A DNA stretch of 64,000 nt from Puniceibacterium confluentis (GTDB taxonomy: Bacteria > Pseudomonadota > Alphaproteobacteria > Rhodobacterales > Rhodobacteraceae). The stretch spans positions 1 through 64,000 of the forward strand of contig NZ_VOJI01000008.1 of assembly GCF_007923445.1 (NCBI RefSeq). The letters are read 5' to 3'. Shown here piece by piece: positions 27,125 through 35,690 of this stretch. Under the pieces are notes generated by a model that ran no database searches, had not been told where the DNA came from, and saw only the letters and a list, made by a program, of their open reading frames with translations. The position numbers were made by a program, and so were the translations under genes. How positions within the stretch are numbered: the stretch's first letter is position 1; each line of letters starts with the position of its first letter.

Positions 27125-27784
27125 TCAATCGCCATTGGCCACAATCCCCGCATCCTGCAACTGTTCGAGATCCGGCAGATCGTGCAGGCTCTCCAATCCA
27201 AAGGCCACTAGGAACTGCTCGGTGGTGACGAAGGTGTAGGGCGCGCCGCGCCGGGGGCTGCGTGGACCCGGGGCAATGAGGTTGCCGGCGTGCAGCCGCC
27301 CGATCAGGTCGCGGCTGATCGGCTTGCCGAAGATGTCCCTGAGCCCGTCGCGGGTGATCGGCTGGTGGTAGGCCACGGCGGCCAGCACAGCGACGTCGAA
27401 CTTTCTCAGGTCCGGCATCGCGTCCCGGACATCCGCCGCGGCGCGGATCGCAGGGGCATAGGCGGACCGGGTGCGCAACATCCAGCCCCCCGTCACCTTG
27501 GCAATCTCGAAAGAACGGCCCTCAAGATCGGCGGAAAGCTCGGCGACCAGCAAGTCGACAGAAGCCCCCTGCCCCACCACACGCGCCAGGTCTTCGCCCG
27601 GCACCGGCTTGGAAGACGCAAACAGCACTGCCTCGATCCGCCGCATCCATTCGCGCCAACGCAGCGGCGGCGGCAGGTCGGCAAGCTCGCGGTCCAGTTG
27701 CGGCTCGGAGCGGTTTTGCGCCTTTGGATTTGGCCGCCCGCCCGAGCTTCGGGCCCGTTTCCCACTTTCGCTGTCCATGCTCAT
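27125..27784 (-). CDS. ScpB-like segregation/condensation protein (plasmid type)
   Basis: A 219-residue protein of the ScpB family, winged-helix subunits of the SMC-kleisin complex. The first 40 residues are charged and disordered; the family region starts at IEAVLFASSKPVPGEDLARV (about 51-70), followed by RKFDVAVLAAVAYHQPITRD (about 127-146), the ScpB core, and YTFVTTEQFLVAFGLESL. No scpA or smc is next to it. It overlaps the upstream DUF1403 gene by four bases (ATGA). Such scpB/DUF1403 pairs sit beside plasmid replication regions in alphaproteobacteria, and a role in replicon maintenance is likely but unproven. Confidence 0.85.
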   Translation of the reverse strand: MSMDSESGKRARSSGGRPNPKAQNRSEPQLDRELADLPPPLRWREWMRRIEAVLFASSKPVPGEDLARVVGQGASVDLLVAELSADLEGRSFEIAKVTGGWMLRTRSAYAPAIRAAADVRDAMPDLRKFDVAVLAAVAYHQPITRDGLRDIFGKPISRDLIGRLHAGNLIAPGPRSPRRGAPYTFVTTEQFLVAFGLESLHDLPDLEQLQDAGIVANGD

Positions 27785-28671
27785 GCCGACACTCCGTAAA
27801 GCCTGAAGCTGTCACGCCCGGTCAGCTCGCGCACCGCGCCCAGATCGACAAGCCTGTCGCAGAGCCGCCGCGCCGCCCGATCCGGCAGGGGAAGTGCCGA
27901 GGGTGCCACCGCATCGCGGGTCAGGAACATCTCGACCGCCTCCCCTGCCCCCTTGGCCCGCAGTTTCGGGGCGACAGCCTTCAGGTGCGCCGCGCGCCGC
28001 GCCAGATCTGCCGCAAGCCGCACCGCTTCGAGGGCCGAGGCCGCCAGCGCACGATGACAGGCCAGCCGCAGATCGTCGCCGCGCTTGCGCAGGTCGGTGC
28101 GCTTCAGGCCAGCGGCCAGAAGCGGCACCACGTGATCCCAGCCAAGTGCCTGGGCCAAGGCGGAATCCGCGAGGATCAGTGCCGACGCCTCCGCGCGCGG
28201 CACCTGCACCAGAACCGCCTCCAGAACCTTCGCGGCGCGGGTCGTCGGCGCGCCCTCCCCCGCGTCGATCCAGCCCGCGATGCTCACCGCATCCAGGTGG
28301 GGCAGCGCCCGGTGCAGCGCCGCAACCGAGATCGGTCGCTCCACCGCATGACGCCAGGCCAGGCAGGTTTCGCCAGCCGGACCGGGCAGATCGCCGGGAC
28401 GCAAAAGATGTACCGCATCGCGCAGATCCGCCGCCCTTTCGGGACGCCCCGAGACGACGACACAGGCCTCCGCGGCGGCCAGGCTCAGCCTGTCGCGCAA
28501 CAGGGCCCGGGGCACCTCTTCCCGCTCCAGTGCCAAATGCAGATGGGACAGCGCCGCGCCCGACAAAAACGCCACATCTTCAAGGGTTTCCGCACGGCCA
28601 GTGGTGACCCAGGAAGGAGCCCGGGGTATGATCTCGGACTCGGTGCTGAAGGTGGCAGTGGCATATGTCAT
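27781..28671 (-). CDS. DUF1403 family protein
   Basis: A 296-residue, Ala- and Leu-rich soluble protein of the DUF1403 family, of unknown function. It is almost entirely helical, with no membrane segment or catalytic motif I can name. Notable segments are AETLEDVAFLSGAALSHLHL near residue 28 and RDRLSLAAAEACVVVSGRPE near 60. Its stop overlaps the start of the scpB-like gene, so the two are translationally coupled. Together with ScpB and the nearby repABC genes it belongs to the replicon-maintenance block. The start follows an AT-rich promoter region. Confidence 0.83.
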   Translation of the reverse strand: MTYATATFSTESEIIPRAPSWVTTGRAETLEDVAFLSGAALSHLHLALEREEVPRALLRDRLSLAAAEACVVVSGRPERAADLRDAVHLLRPGDLPGPAGETCLAWRHAVERPISVAALHRALPHLDAVSIAGWIDAGEGAPTTRAAKVLEAVLVQVPRAEASALILADSALAQALGWDHVVPLLAAGLKRTDLRKRGDDLRLACHRALAASALEAVRLAADLARRAAHLKAVAPKLRAKGAGEAVEMFLTRDAVAPSALPLPDRAARRLCDRLVDLGAVRELTGRDSFRLYGVSA

Positions 28672-28760
28672 GCCACAAGACTATCCGATAGCGGCGCTTA
28701 TTACCACAATATATTGCTCAAACCGCCCCGCCTTGCCGGTTCTCGACGTGTTCAATACGT
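28672..28760 (-). promoter_or_regulatory. AT-rich promoter region with palindrome, DUF1403-scpB
   Basis: The first 90 bases upstream of the DUF1403 start are much richer in A and T than their surroundings. They contain the perfect palindrome CAATATATTG at 28707-28716 and GGTAATAAG next to it, suitable for a -10 element and an operator. Confidence 0.45.
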
Positions 28761-30033
28761 GTGCCTGAACAGACTGATCGGGACAGATTGCAGTTCAGTC
28801 TCGAAATCAGCGAAATTGCGGGGGAAATAACGGCTCAGCGGACGCAAGTTCGACGGCCCGCCCCTCTGATACGAGCGAGGCTGTGCCGGTCGACGAGGCA
28901 GGTCAGGGTAAAAGCGACGCCCGCGCCGCAACCTACGCCAACACGCTGATGGCCGGTGCGAAGGATTCAGAGCGTTCTGCGCGGTGGTGCCGGATGAAGG
29001 GCGTCGAGCGGCACTCCGAGATGCTCGGGCTTTACATCGCGGATCCGGCATCTCGCTAAGACACCCCACCTGCCCGATCGGTCAGTGCAATTGGGCGCCG
29101 CTGGTCAGGTCTTTCGCGGAACGTCCTGCAACATCGCTTGGTGCTTGATCGCACGATCCGACACATCGCACCCGTGTCGGCGGCCATTCAGCGGAAGCAT
29201 GCGCGCCAGCCGGAGCAGAATAAAGCGATCCTGGGCGAGGTCATCTTCGCGATGATCTCCACCCTGCCCTTCGATCTGTGTGGATTGCAGCTGCAGGTTT
29301 GTGCGCGAAAACAACCGGGCTTTCATAGCGTAAAGGTCTGCCTTGAACGCTGTTCCGGGGCACAGGCCTGGGTCGACGCGTGAGGTCCTGCTTCTTGCAG
29401 TGCGGCGCTGCAGTCAGGATGGCTATTGCGACGACGCCGATGTCAAAGGCCATTTCCGCAGCGATCAGCACATCCTGAAGTCTTGCAGTTGGTCCAAAGC
29501 TCGCGAGGATTGCACAAGCGGTGCGCCGTTGGCGTGCGGCCCGGGTTTGCGCAGAACGAGCCTGGGATAGCTCCACCGATCAAGGATACTGTGAGCGGCA
29601 GGTGATGTGAGCCAACTCACGTCTGGTGCGCTTGTCCCCTGGAATGGCAAAACCCGCAGACCCGACGGGCGTAACCAACCACTTTGTCATTCAGTCCAAC
29701 GTGGTGAGAGCCTGCCCCGAATGGCGTTCACAAATTCAATGGGTATCACTCCCCTGCGTCCCGTCATGTTTTGCATCGGGTGGAAGGCCGCATCGCGCTT
29801 TTCAGCGTGGGAACGTAGCCAATGTGGTTTCTTGTCAGCACTTCATTCAAACGAGCTTCTGGCAGCACGGAAGTCTGTTGCCAACCGGGCAGGGTAGGGC
29901 GGGACCCAATACGCTGAGCATGCGACTCTGAAGCGGTATCCCCACACTGGTTGGCGTTCATGGGTGAGGCGGCCCGGGAGCATCGTGGATAATGGGGCTG
30001 ACCCAAACATCCGATCAGAAATGCAAGCATTCG
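28761..30033. other. 1.27-kb region without intact genes
   Basis: No complete gene is recognised. The plus-strand frame at about 28905-29059 ends AATYANTLMAGAKDSERSAR and HSEMLGLYIADPASR before a TAA; it looks like the C-terminus of a lost protein of unknown family. The remainder has only short open frames on both strands with no family resemblance and no clear RNA. It reads like decayed sequence at the edge of the replication region. Confidence 0.4.
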
Positions 30034-30053
30034 ATGTCCACCGCGGTGGACAT
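30034..30053. repeat. candidate parS palindrome 1 (20 bp)
   Basis: A perfect 20-bp palindrome, ATGTCCACCGCGGTGGACAT, touches the stop codon of repC. Its 16-bp core GTCCACCGCGGTGGAC recurs exactly at 30485-30500. repABC plasmids carry short palindromic centromere sites bound by RepB, often next to repC, which makes this the best parS candidate. Confidence 0.65.
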
Positions 30054-31141
30054 TAGGAAGCGATGCCTTCTGCGCTTGCCAGCCTTTTCAGCAAGAGCGA
30101 CGGGTTGAACTGGTGTACGCGTCTGCCAAGTGTGAGGCTGTGGAAGTATGCGCCAAAGTTTCGAATACGCTGGCCGAGTTGAAGGAGTATGAAGATCGCA
30201 CAAGACGCCTTTTGCGAACCGACCGTTTTCGCGGCCTTTTCGAATGTTGTGATGTGAATGCCCATCATCGGAGCCAATGTCCGGGCGTGATCTTCTACGT
30301 CTTTCCAGGTTCCAAGCCTGTTCGTCGAGAATGCGGTTGCCTGGTCGCAGACCGTGGTCAATGTCCGGACGTCCGGCGTGTCGGGGGTTGGCCTTTCTTC
30401 TAAATCTTTATCTTCTTTTTCTGAACTAGATTGATGCCGGACATTTTGTCCGTCGTTGGCGGGCAAACTGATTGCTTTCGGGGCGTCCACCGCGGTGGAC
30501 ATGAGGGCACATTCAGCCTCCGCGCTGGCGAGCAAGGCGCGATACTCAGCCTCAGACAGCTTCCGTCTGAGGGCTTTCCTGGCCTCTGGTACAAAAGTGC
30601 TTTCCGGCGAGACTTCCTCAAGGTGGGCGAGGCTGGTCAGAATCTGCTTGCGCAGGAAAATGCAGTCACGGCGTCTGTTCTCGAGCTCTTGGGCGATTGC
30701 CATCAGTTCGCTCGCACGTTCGATCAATGGTGAAAGAGACAGCCCGTAGCTGATGCTTTGGCCGTCGGATGAGCGGACGCGATAGCGTTTGCGGTTCGGA
30801 CTGTCATGGCGGGTCATGAAGCCAAGGTCGAGAAAACGATCAATGTGCCTGCGCAGGGTTCTTTCATCGATGCCGCCGACACGGCGGCAGATCTCGAAGT
30901 TGGATGCAAATACCGTCTCGCCGTGACCTGGCTTGAGAAAGCTGATCATGGCCTGAAGCGTTTGCATATGGCCGGACCGCAACCCGAACTGGGTGTGCGA
31001 GTCCCTGAGAGCCCTGAAGATGGCCCAGATGTCGGTTCCAGCAGTCAAAGCTGTATCGTCAGCGGCCGGGCAGGCCGCATTGCGTCTGGTCGTCAGTTTG
31101 GTGAATGTCATGGTTTCATGAACGAGGGCTGCCTTGCCCAC
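30053..31141 (-). CDS. repC: replication initiator RepC
   Basis: A 362-residue repABC-type initiator that binds the plasmid origin, usually located inside its own gene. The N-terminal winged-helix region (MISFLKPGHGETVFASNFEI, RRVGGIDERTLRRHIDRFLD) lies at about residues 65-110, followed by a coiled region and the C-terminal domain ending in FGAYFHSLTLGRRVHQ. Family members are often about 400 residues, so this is slightly short. GTG 31141 follows GGGGAAG; an ATG 30 bases later is possible. A candidate antisense RNA lies in the repB-repC gap. The gene carries one copy of the candidate parS palindrome inside codons STAVD. Confidence 0.93.
   Translation of the reverse strand: MGKAALVHETMTFTKLTTRRNAACPAADDTALTAGTDIWAIFRALRDSHTQFGLRSGHMQTLQAMISFLKPGHGETVFASNFEICRRVGGIDERTLRRHIDRFLDLGFMTRHDSPNRKRYRVRSSDGQSISYGLSLSPLIERASELMAIAQELENRRRDCIFLRKQILTSLAHLEEVSPESTFVPEARKALRRKLSEAEYRALLASAEAECALMSTAVDAPKAISLPANDGQNVRHQSSSEKEDKDLEERPTPDTPDVRTLTTVCDQATAFSTNRLGTWKDVEDHARTLAPMMGIHITTFEKAAKTVGSQKASCAIFILLQLGQRIRNFGAYFHSLTLGRRVHQFNPSLLLKRLASAEGIAS
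30485..30500. repeat. candidate parS palindrome 2 (16 bp), inside repC
   Basis: GTCCACCGCGGTGGAC is identical to the core of the palindrome at 30034-30053, 432 bp away. It lies within the coding sequence of repC, in the linker between the two domains. Exact repetition of a 16-bp palindrome is unlikely by chance. Confidence 0.65.
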
Positions 31142-31350
31142 AACTTCCCCGTCTCTTCCCGCAACGTTGCGCGTGAAAAGGCCATAAAAAGATGTCCACC
31201 GAATCGGTGACTCTTGACGTCTATGCTGGAGGTTGCTACATCATAGGTGCAAAACTGATGATGAGGGCTCTCCGGGGGAAACTTTGGGGGGCTCTTTTCT
31301 TTCTGGCCTTCGCTGCTCTCCTCTGCTCGTGTTTCTTGTTATGGCCGGGT
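31142..31350. promoter_or_regulatory. repB-repC intergenic incompatibility region
   Basis: This 209-bp gap between repB and repC is the place where repABC plasmids encode the antisense ctRNA (incA-type) that limits RepC synthesis. A sense-strand leader of repC must be transcribed through it on the minus strand. It also contains the palindrome CGCAACGTTGCG at about 31160-31171 and a degenerate version of the parS core (GTCCACCGAATCGGTGAC, about 31194-31211). Confidence 0.65.
31249..31302 (+). ncRNA. candidate antisense ctRNA of the repABC operon
   Basis: On the plus strand, opposite to repABC transcription, TTGACG (31214-31219) and TACATC (31237-31242) are spaced by 17 bases. About 15 bases downstream of the predicted start is a hairpin in which GAGGGCTCTCC (31263-31273) pairs over all 11 positions with GGGGGGCTCTT (31286-31296), four of them G-U. 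TTCTTTCT follows. Because of the G-U pairs the hairpin forms only in plus-strand RNA. The predicted RNA is about 54 bases, the usual length of repABC ctRNAs. Ends are estimated. Confidence 0.62.
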
Positions 31351-32319
31351 TCAGGACCCAGAGCCGCTTTCATCCTGCCATTGAGCAAAGACCTGGCGAA
31401 GCATGGCCTCGGCGTGCTCTTCGACCCACTGACTGAATTCCGGGTTGCTCTTGCGCGTGATCTTGATGGCAACCGAGCGCCCATCACTGGCAAGCGTGGC
31501 GAGCGGCGCACCGCTTGCGTCTCTGACAACAGTGGGCTGAGCCGGAGCCGTACGCTTGACCGCGCCGCGTGCCTTGCTGGAGGCCGCATCAAAGACGGCC
31601 TGAAACTTCTCGGGGCTGGGCGTGTCGTCTTTCACGCGCGAAAGTATCTCTCGTGCGACGTCCACCAGAGGCGCCTTCTCGGACAGCGCGGCCAGATCCC
31701 CCCATTGGCGTCGCCCGATGCCATGTGCAGGCCCGATGAGCCGGATGAGCTCGTATGGCAGCTGGTCGATCACCACGCGGTGATTCGACACGCCTTGACG
31801 TGTCAGGCCCAAAGCGTCCTGAATGACGCCCGGTTTATAGCCGGCTTCCTGCATCTCTTTGATGAAAAGAGACTTTTCGATGAAAGAGGGGTCAAGCCGC
31901 AGGTTGTTTTCCTGGCCTTGCGCGATCAGAGAGGCGTCGTCGTCCAGTGTGCGCACAATCGCTTTGACGGTACCGCCGACCTTTCGGATCGCGGCGAGCC
32001 GACGGCGGCCGTACACCACACGATACCGCTCGGGCTTGTCTGAAGGGCGGACCATGATCGGCACTTGCTGGCCGTGTTTGCGGATGCTCTCGGCCAGTTC
32101 GTCGATGCTGTGGTCTTCCAGCGCCAGGCGGTCGCGCAGGCCGTCCATGTCGATCCGGTCAGGGTCGATGTCGCGGATCGAATTGGCCGTGATCTCGCGC
32201 AGGGAATCCCGCAATCCGCCGACAGAGCCGGGAAGCTTGCCGGATTTCGCCGGGGCAGGGGGGGCGGCCGGGGAATCGGCGGCCACTTTCGGGGTCTGGT
32301 TGAATATGTTGCGGGCCAT
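31351..32319 (-). CDS. repB: plasmid partition protein RepB (ParB family)
   Basis: A 322-residue ParB-type DNA-binding protein that recognises the plasmid centromere and works with RepA in segregation. A ParB/Srx NTPase-like domain lies at about residues 60-150 (LAESIRKHGQQVPIMVRPSD, RYRVVYGRRRLAAIRKVGGT), followed by the helix-turn-helix GVIQDALGLTRQGVSNHRVV near 165-185. ATG 32319 is preferred over an ATG 15 bases upstream because it overlaps the repA stop as TGATG, giving translational coupling, and the protein then starts MARNIFNQ as in relatives. Its likely targets are the two 16-bp palindromes at 30034 and 30485. Confidence 0.93.
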   Translation of the reverse strand: MARNIFNQTPKVAADSPAAPPAPAKSGKLPGSVGGLRDSLREITANSIRDIDPDRIDMDGLRDRLALEDHSIDELAESIRKHGQQVPIMVRPSDKPERYRVVYGRRRLAAIRKVGGTVKAIVRTLDDDASLIAQGQENNLRLDPSFIEKSLFIKEMQEAGYKPGVIQDALGLTRQGVSNHRVVIDQLPYELIRLIGPAHGIGRRQWGDLAALSEKAPLVDVAREILSRVKDDTPSPEKFQAVFDAASSKARGAVKRTAPAQPTVVRDASGAPLATLASDGRSVAIKITRKSNPEFSQWVEEHAEAMLRQVFAQWQDESGSGS

Positions 32320-33518
32320 CAGCGACGCCCCCATGCCAGCTGGATCGTCTGTTCCAATTCGTCCGCAACGCTGTTCACGCTCGTCAATGCCCGGTCAAGC
32401 GTCTTGCGGATGAGCTGATTGGGATCGACCTCGTAAATGGTCTGTTGCGTCATGCCGGCATCAGAGATGGCGGTGGATTTCAGCATCGGTTCCGTCATCA
32501 CCTGCCCTGCGAGAATGGAGCGGAGATATCCGGCCATCTGTGTCTGCGGACCGTCGGACGGTTCATACCGCGTGACCAGAAACTTGACAAAATCCCAGGT
32601 GACGCGTCGCCCGATGGCCTCTTCAACAGCTTTAATCGTCTCGGAGGCGAGCTTGAGGAACTGGCTCATTGACGCGATGTCGAGCATGCCGGGAACAACC
32701 GTGACCAGCAGGCCGGTCGATGCCGACAGCGCGGTCAGGGTCAAAAAGCCCAATTGCGGCGGACAGTCGATCAGAACGATGTCATAGTCGGCATCGACCT
32801 CTTCCAGAGCCAGGGCCAGACGTTCGGCAAAGATCGGCTGCGCCCTGCGCGATAGCGCATTCGCGGTCTCGGTTTCGTACTCCGACAGCATCAACCCGGC
32901 CGGAACCATGTCGAGCTTGTGAAAGTAGGTCTTCTGGATGACGGCCGAGAGCGGAACCTGGTCGTCGTACCGCAAGGCATCGTAAATGGTGCCGCCGTCC
33001 GCGAACTCCAATTCGGGACGGAAGCCGAAGAACGTGGTCAGACTGGCCTGCGGGTCGAGATCAAGGACGAGAACCCGATACCCACGCAACGCAAAACGCT
33101 GCGCCAGGTGGATTGTCGCCGTTGTCTTGGATGAGCCACCCTTGAAATTGACGACGGAGATCACCTGGAGACGATCACCGTCCCGGCGGCCGGGACGGTA
33201 GGCGTCGGCATTCTTTCCGGTGCGACCCAGGATGTCGCGCAACGTATCGACTTCTTCGGCGCTGTAGAACCTGTGGCCGCGGTTGTCGGTATGAACCTCG
33301 GGGAAGCTCCCGTCTTTGTGGCGATTGCGCAGGTTTGACGTACTGACCCGCAGCACGCTCGCGACCTCGGTCGAACTGAATCGCCTGAGCGATTTGCGCT
33401 CTTCAGGCTCGAAGGCAATTTTCATCTGCCGATCGAGCGACGCCGCCAGGTTGTCGGCAAAGTCTCCGATGTCCGAAGAACCTATTCCTTGCGCAATTCC
33501 AGCGTTAGGGTCATCCAT
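32319..33518 (-). CDS. repA: plasmid partition ATPase RepA (ParA family)
   Basis: A 399-residue ParA-type ATPase that drives plasmid segregation and represses its own operon. An N-terminal MerR-like HTH (RRFSSTEVASVLRVSTSNLR and RNRHKDGSFPEV, about 44-75) precedes the deviant Walker A motif NFKGGSSKTT near residue 130. The switch I and II regions VLDLDPQASLTTFFG and IVLIDCPPQLGFLTLTALSA follow. GAGAGGCGG precedes ATG 33518. It is the first gene of the repABC operon; its promoter and operator should lie in 33519-33700. Confidence 0.94.
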   Translation of the reverse strand: MDDPNAGIAQGIGSSDIGDFADNLAASLDRQMKIAFEPEERKSLRRFSSTEVASVLRVSTSNLRNRHKDGSFPEVHTDNRGHRFYSAEEVDTLRDILGRTGKNADAYRPGRRDGDRLQVISVVNFKGGSSKTTATIHLAQRFALRGYRVLVLDLDPQASLTTFFGFRPELEFADGGTIYDALRYDDQVPLSAVIQKTYFHKLDMVPAGLMLSEYETETANALSRRAQPIFAERLALALEEVDADYDIVLIDCPPQLGFLTLTALSASTGLLVTVVPGMLDIASMSQFLKLASETIKAVEEAIGRRVTWDFVKFLVTRYEPSDGPQTQMAGYLRSILAGQVMTEPMLKSTAISDAGMTQQTIYEVDPNQLIRKTLDRALTSVNSVADELEQTIQLAWGRR

Positions 33519-34075
33519 CTACTGCCGCCTCTCGTGGCCTTTTCAAAGGCTCTTTGCATTTTGACGATCAAAAGCCCACCTGACGCGGTTTGCCGTCAGA
33601 ATGGAAATGCCACGAACGCACATTTCCGGCAAGAAGAATCTAGATCAGGTGAAAAAGTTATCCACAGCCTCTCGTCTCATTGCTGAGACTTGATCTGGTT
33701 AAGGCATTGAAAACAAAAAATTAAAGCAATTCATCTGCGCTGCCTGCCATTCTTGGGAAATTTGGAGTGTTGGCAACCCGGGCCCTGCGCTGCGCTGGAA
33801 AGATCACTGTTTCAAAGCCGGAATCCAAATGATTCCTTGGACTTGACGGCTACAGGGTCTGTGCGTCCCGACCCCTGAGGGGAAATCACAAGTTGTCAAT
33901 CACGGCTTTGATTTTTACGGGACGCGTGGAATTTTCTATGGGATGCGCGGACTCCGATGCGCCCCGTTCTTCGGCCCGGCGCAATATGCGACGCTGGGCT
34001 TCGCAGGGCCTCGTCTGGTTGCGCTGATCCCGGAAGGGAGCGGGCGCCTTGCGCCCTTCCGGATGGCGGTGGCCA
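33519..34075. promoter_or_regulatory. repA upstream region with a DnaA box
   Basis: This gap is AT-rich near 33690-33740. It contains a perfect DnaA box, TTATCCACA, at 33658-33666, flanked by TAGATCAGG (about 33640) and TTGATCTGG (about 33690), an imperfect inverted pair that may be the RepA operator. No gene is visible. The left part should hold the repABC promoter; the right part (33880-34075) is decayed sequence after the enoyl-CoA hydratase remnant. Confidence 0.5.
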
Positions 34076-34575
34076 CCACTCGGTGAACATCGGTTTTCGG
34101 TTCTTCTGACGCGCAGCGATGGGGTCGTCGCAGGTGCACACGAGCGCAAGCGCAGAGGCAACCACGTCAAGATGGGTGGTCAGATCGCTGAACTCGAACT
34201 GCCCGCCCAATTGCTTGATGAACCGCACCGACCGTGACGGCGCTGCGGCCAGTTTTTCGGCGTAGCCCGTGACCTCCTGGCAAAAATGTCATCGGGAAAG
34301 ACATGGGTGACGAGACCAAGCGCTTGCGCATTGGCGGCCTCGACCCAGCGGCCGGTCCAGAGCAGATCGAGGGCACGGTCCACGCCGACGATGCGGGGCA
34401 GGTACCACGCCCCGCCCAGACCAGGTACAAGCCCGAGCTGCGCACAGGTTTCTGCAAATCTGGCGGAGGCCGCCTTGAGGCGGATATCGCACATGAGCGC
34501 CACATCCATGCCGCTTCCAGTGGCGGCGCCGTTTTCGACGCTGAACAGGATCTCATCGGGCATTGTGCGGTCCAA
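34076..34575 (-). pseudogene. enoyl-CoA hydratase pseudogene
   Basis: A crotonase-family gene without its first third. GAATGSGMDVALMCDIRLKA and GLVPGLGGAWYLPRIVGVDR (oxyanion-hole glycines and the helix that carries the catalytic Glu in hydratases) are intact, but a frameshift near 34270-34230 separates them from the C-terminal RFIKQLGGQFEFSDLTTHLD and RQKNRKPMFTEW. It is the last of three broken genes (thiolase, MaoC, hydratase) on the minus strand. Confidence 0.85.
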
Positions 34576-34580
34576 TCGGC

Positions 34581-34763
34581 TCAGGTGGCGTTGCGGCAGC
34601 GGTGCATGAAAGTCACTGTCATGCTTTGCACGATGTCGTTGTGCTGATTGACGAATTCCCGCTTCAAAGTGACCACGTCACGATCGGGCTTGGACGTTTG
34701 GCGCTTTTCCTGCACGATCAAGCGCATGTGCAGCGTGTCGCCGTGCTTTACCGGTTTGTACAT
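34581..34763 (-). pseudogene. MaoC-like hot-dog dehydratase fragment
   Basis: About 60 residues on the minus strand, reading YKPVKHGDTLHMRLIVQEKR and NQHNDIVQSMTVTFMHR, match the second half of a MaoC-like hydratase (hot-dog fold). The N-terminal half with the catalytic Asp-His is missing. The preceding bases belong to a thiolase fragment, so a deletion has joined the two genes. Confidence 0.8.
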
Positions 34764-35083
34764 CCGCCCCTGGTCGAATCCGCAGCGATGGCATTCGCCG
34801 CATGGTGCAGCATCACTGTGGGTGAGGCTCCACCGACGATGATCGAAGCCGCGAACGTCGGGGCGATGCCGAGATTTTCCGCCAGCACCGAACCCGGCAT
34901 GAAATACGGTTCGGTAGAGGAACAGGCTGTCAGCAACCCGTCGATTTCAGCGTGGCGGATTCCGGCATCGGCAATGGCCCGGCGCACGGTCCGGGCGTTC
35001 AGCCCGAGTCTCGTCATATGCTGCAGCTTGCCTGTGTCGCTCTCACCAACACCGACAATGACTGCTTTGCTTCGAAGGGTCAT
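34764..35083 (-). pseudogene. thiolase (SCP2-type) N-terminal fragment
   Basis: The first 105 residues of a thiolase of the SCP2/acetyl-CoA acetyltransferase type: SKAVIVGVGESDTGKLQHMT, RRAIADAGIRHAEIDGLLTA, PGSVLAENLGIAPTFAASII, then GGASPTVMLHHAANAIAA. The remainder, with the catalytic Cys-His regions, is deleted and replaced by MaoC sequence. Confidence 0.82.
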
Positions 35084-35690
35084 GGAACATCCTCAGTATC
35101 TGCCTATGTCGTCCCACGCCACGGCTTTTCGGCCAAGTGTTCCCGTCGTCTTGCAAATCACATGCCGCGACGCCGACTGGATGCGGCGCGGCGGTAGGCA
35201 TTACGATTGCGTCATTGGGATGGCCTGTTGCTCAACGAGCCGTTTCAGAAAATCCAGAGAAACCGTCTGCCATTCCTAAAGTCCTGGCCCGAGGAGACCG
35301 GGTCCCCACATAACTACAAACGCGTTTCGGATCTGTATTGCCTCTGGCCCGAACCAGCGGATCACCGGACTTGGTGCACCCGGCTTTGGGGCATCGGGCC
35401 GTTGCCTGACGGTCCGCTGGGGGAACCGGACGCCCGGCAGTCCGGAAAATCGGGCGGACGGAATGTTACCAACTTCTCTGAACCCCTGCTGGAACGTCCG
35501 CGCCGTGTCTTTTGCTGCCAGTGCCAGAGGTGATGCCGATATCCGGCCCGGTGCGACCGTATCGGTGTTCAAGACCAGGGGGCAGGGGGTTCCGGTGCGG
35601 ATGTACGCGCCGATTCTGCGCCGGTTGACCCTCAGCCCCGCCGACGGGAATGGCGCCGTTGTGTCGGCTGTCCTTGGCTCCGACCTTATG
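35084..35690. other. 600-bp region without an intact gene
   Basis: Short open frames exist on both strands but none resembles a known family. A minus-strand frame reads continuously into the end of the aldehyde dehydrogenase remnant and may be read-through of a broken neighbour. I see no RNA gene or mobile-element end. Confidence 0.35.

Noticed and set aside
28905-29059. Possible phage terminase or DNA-binding protein C-terminus
   Set aside because: Only about 50 residues are readable and no conserved motif is present, so it was kept as an unassigned remnant.
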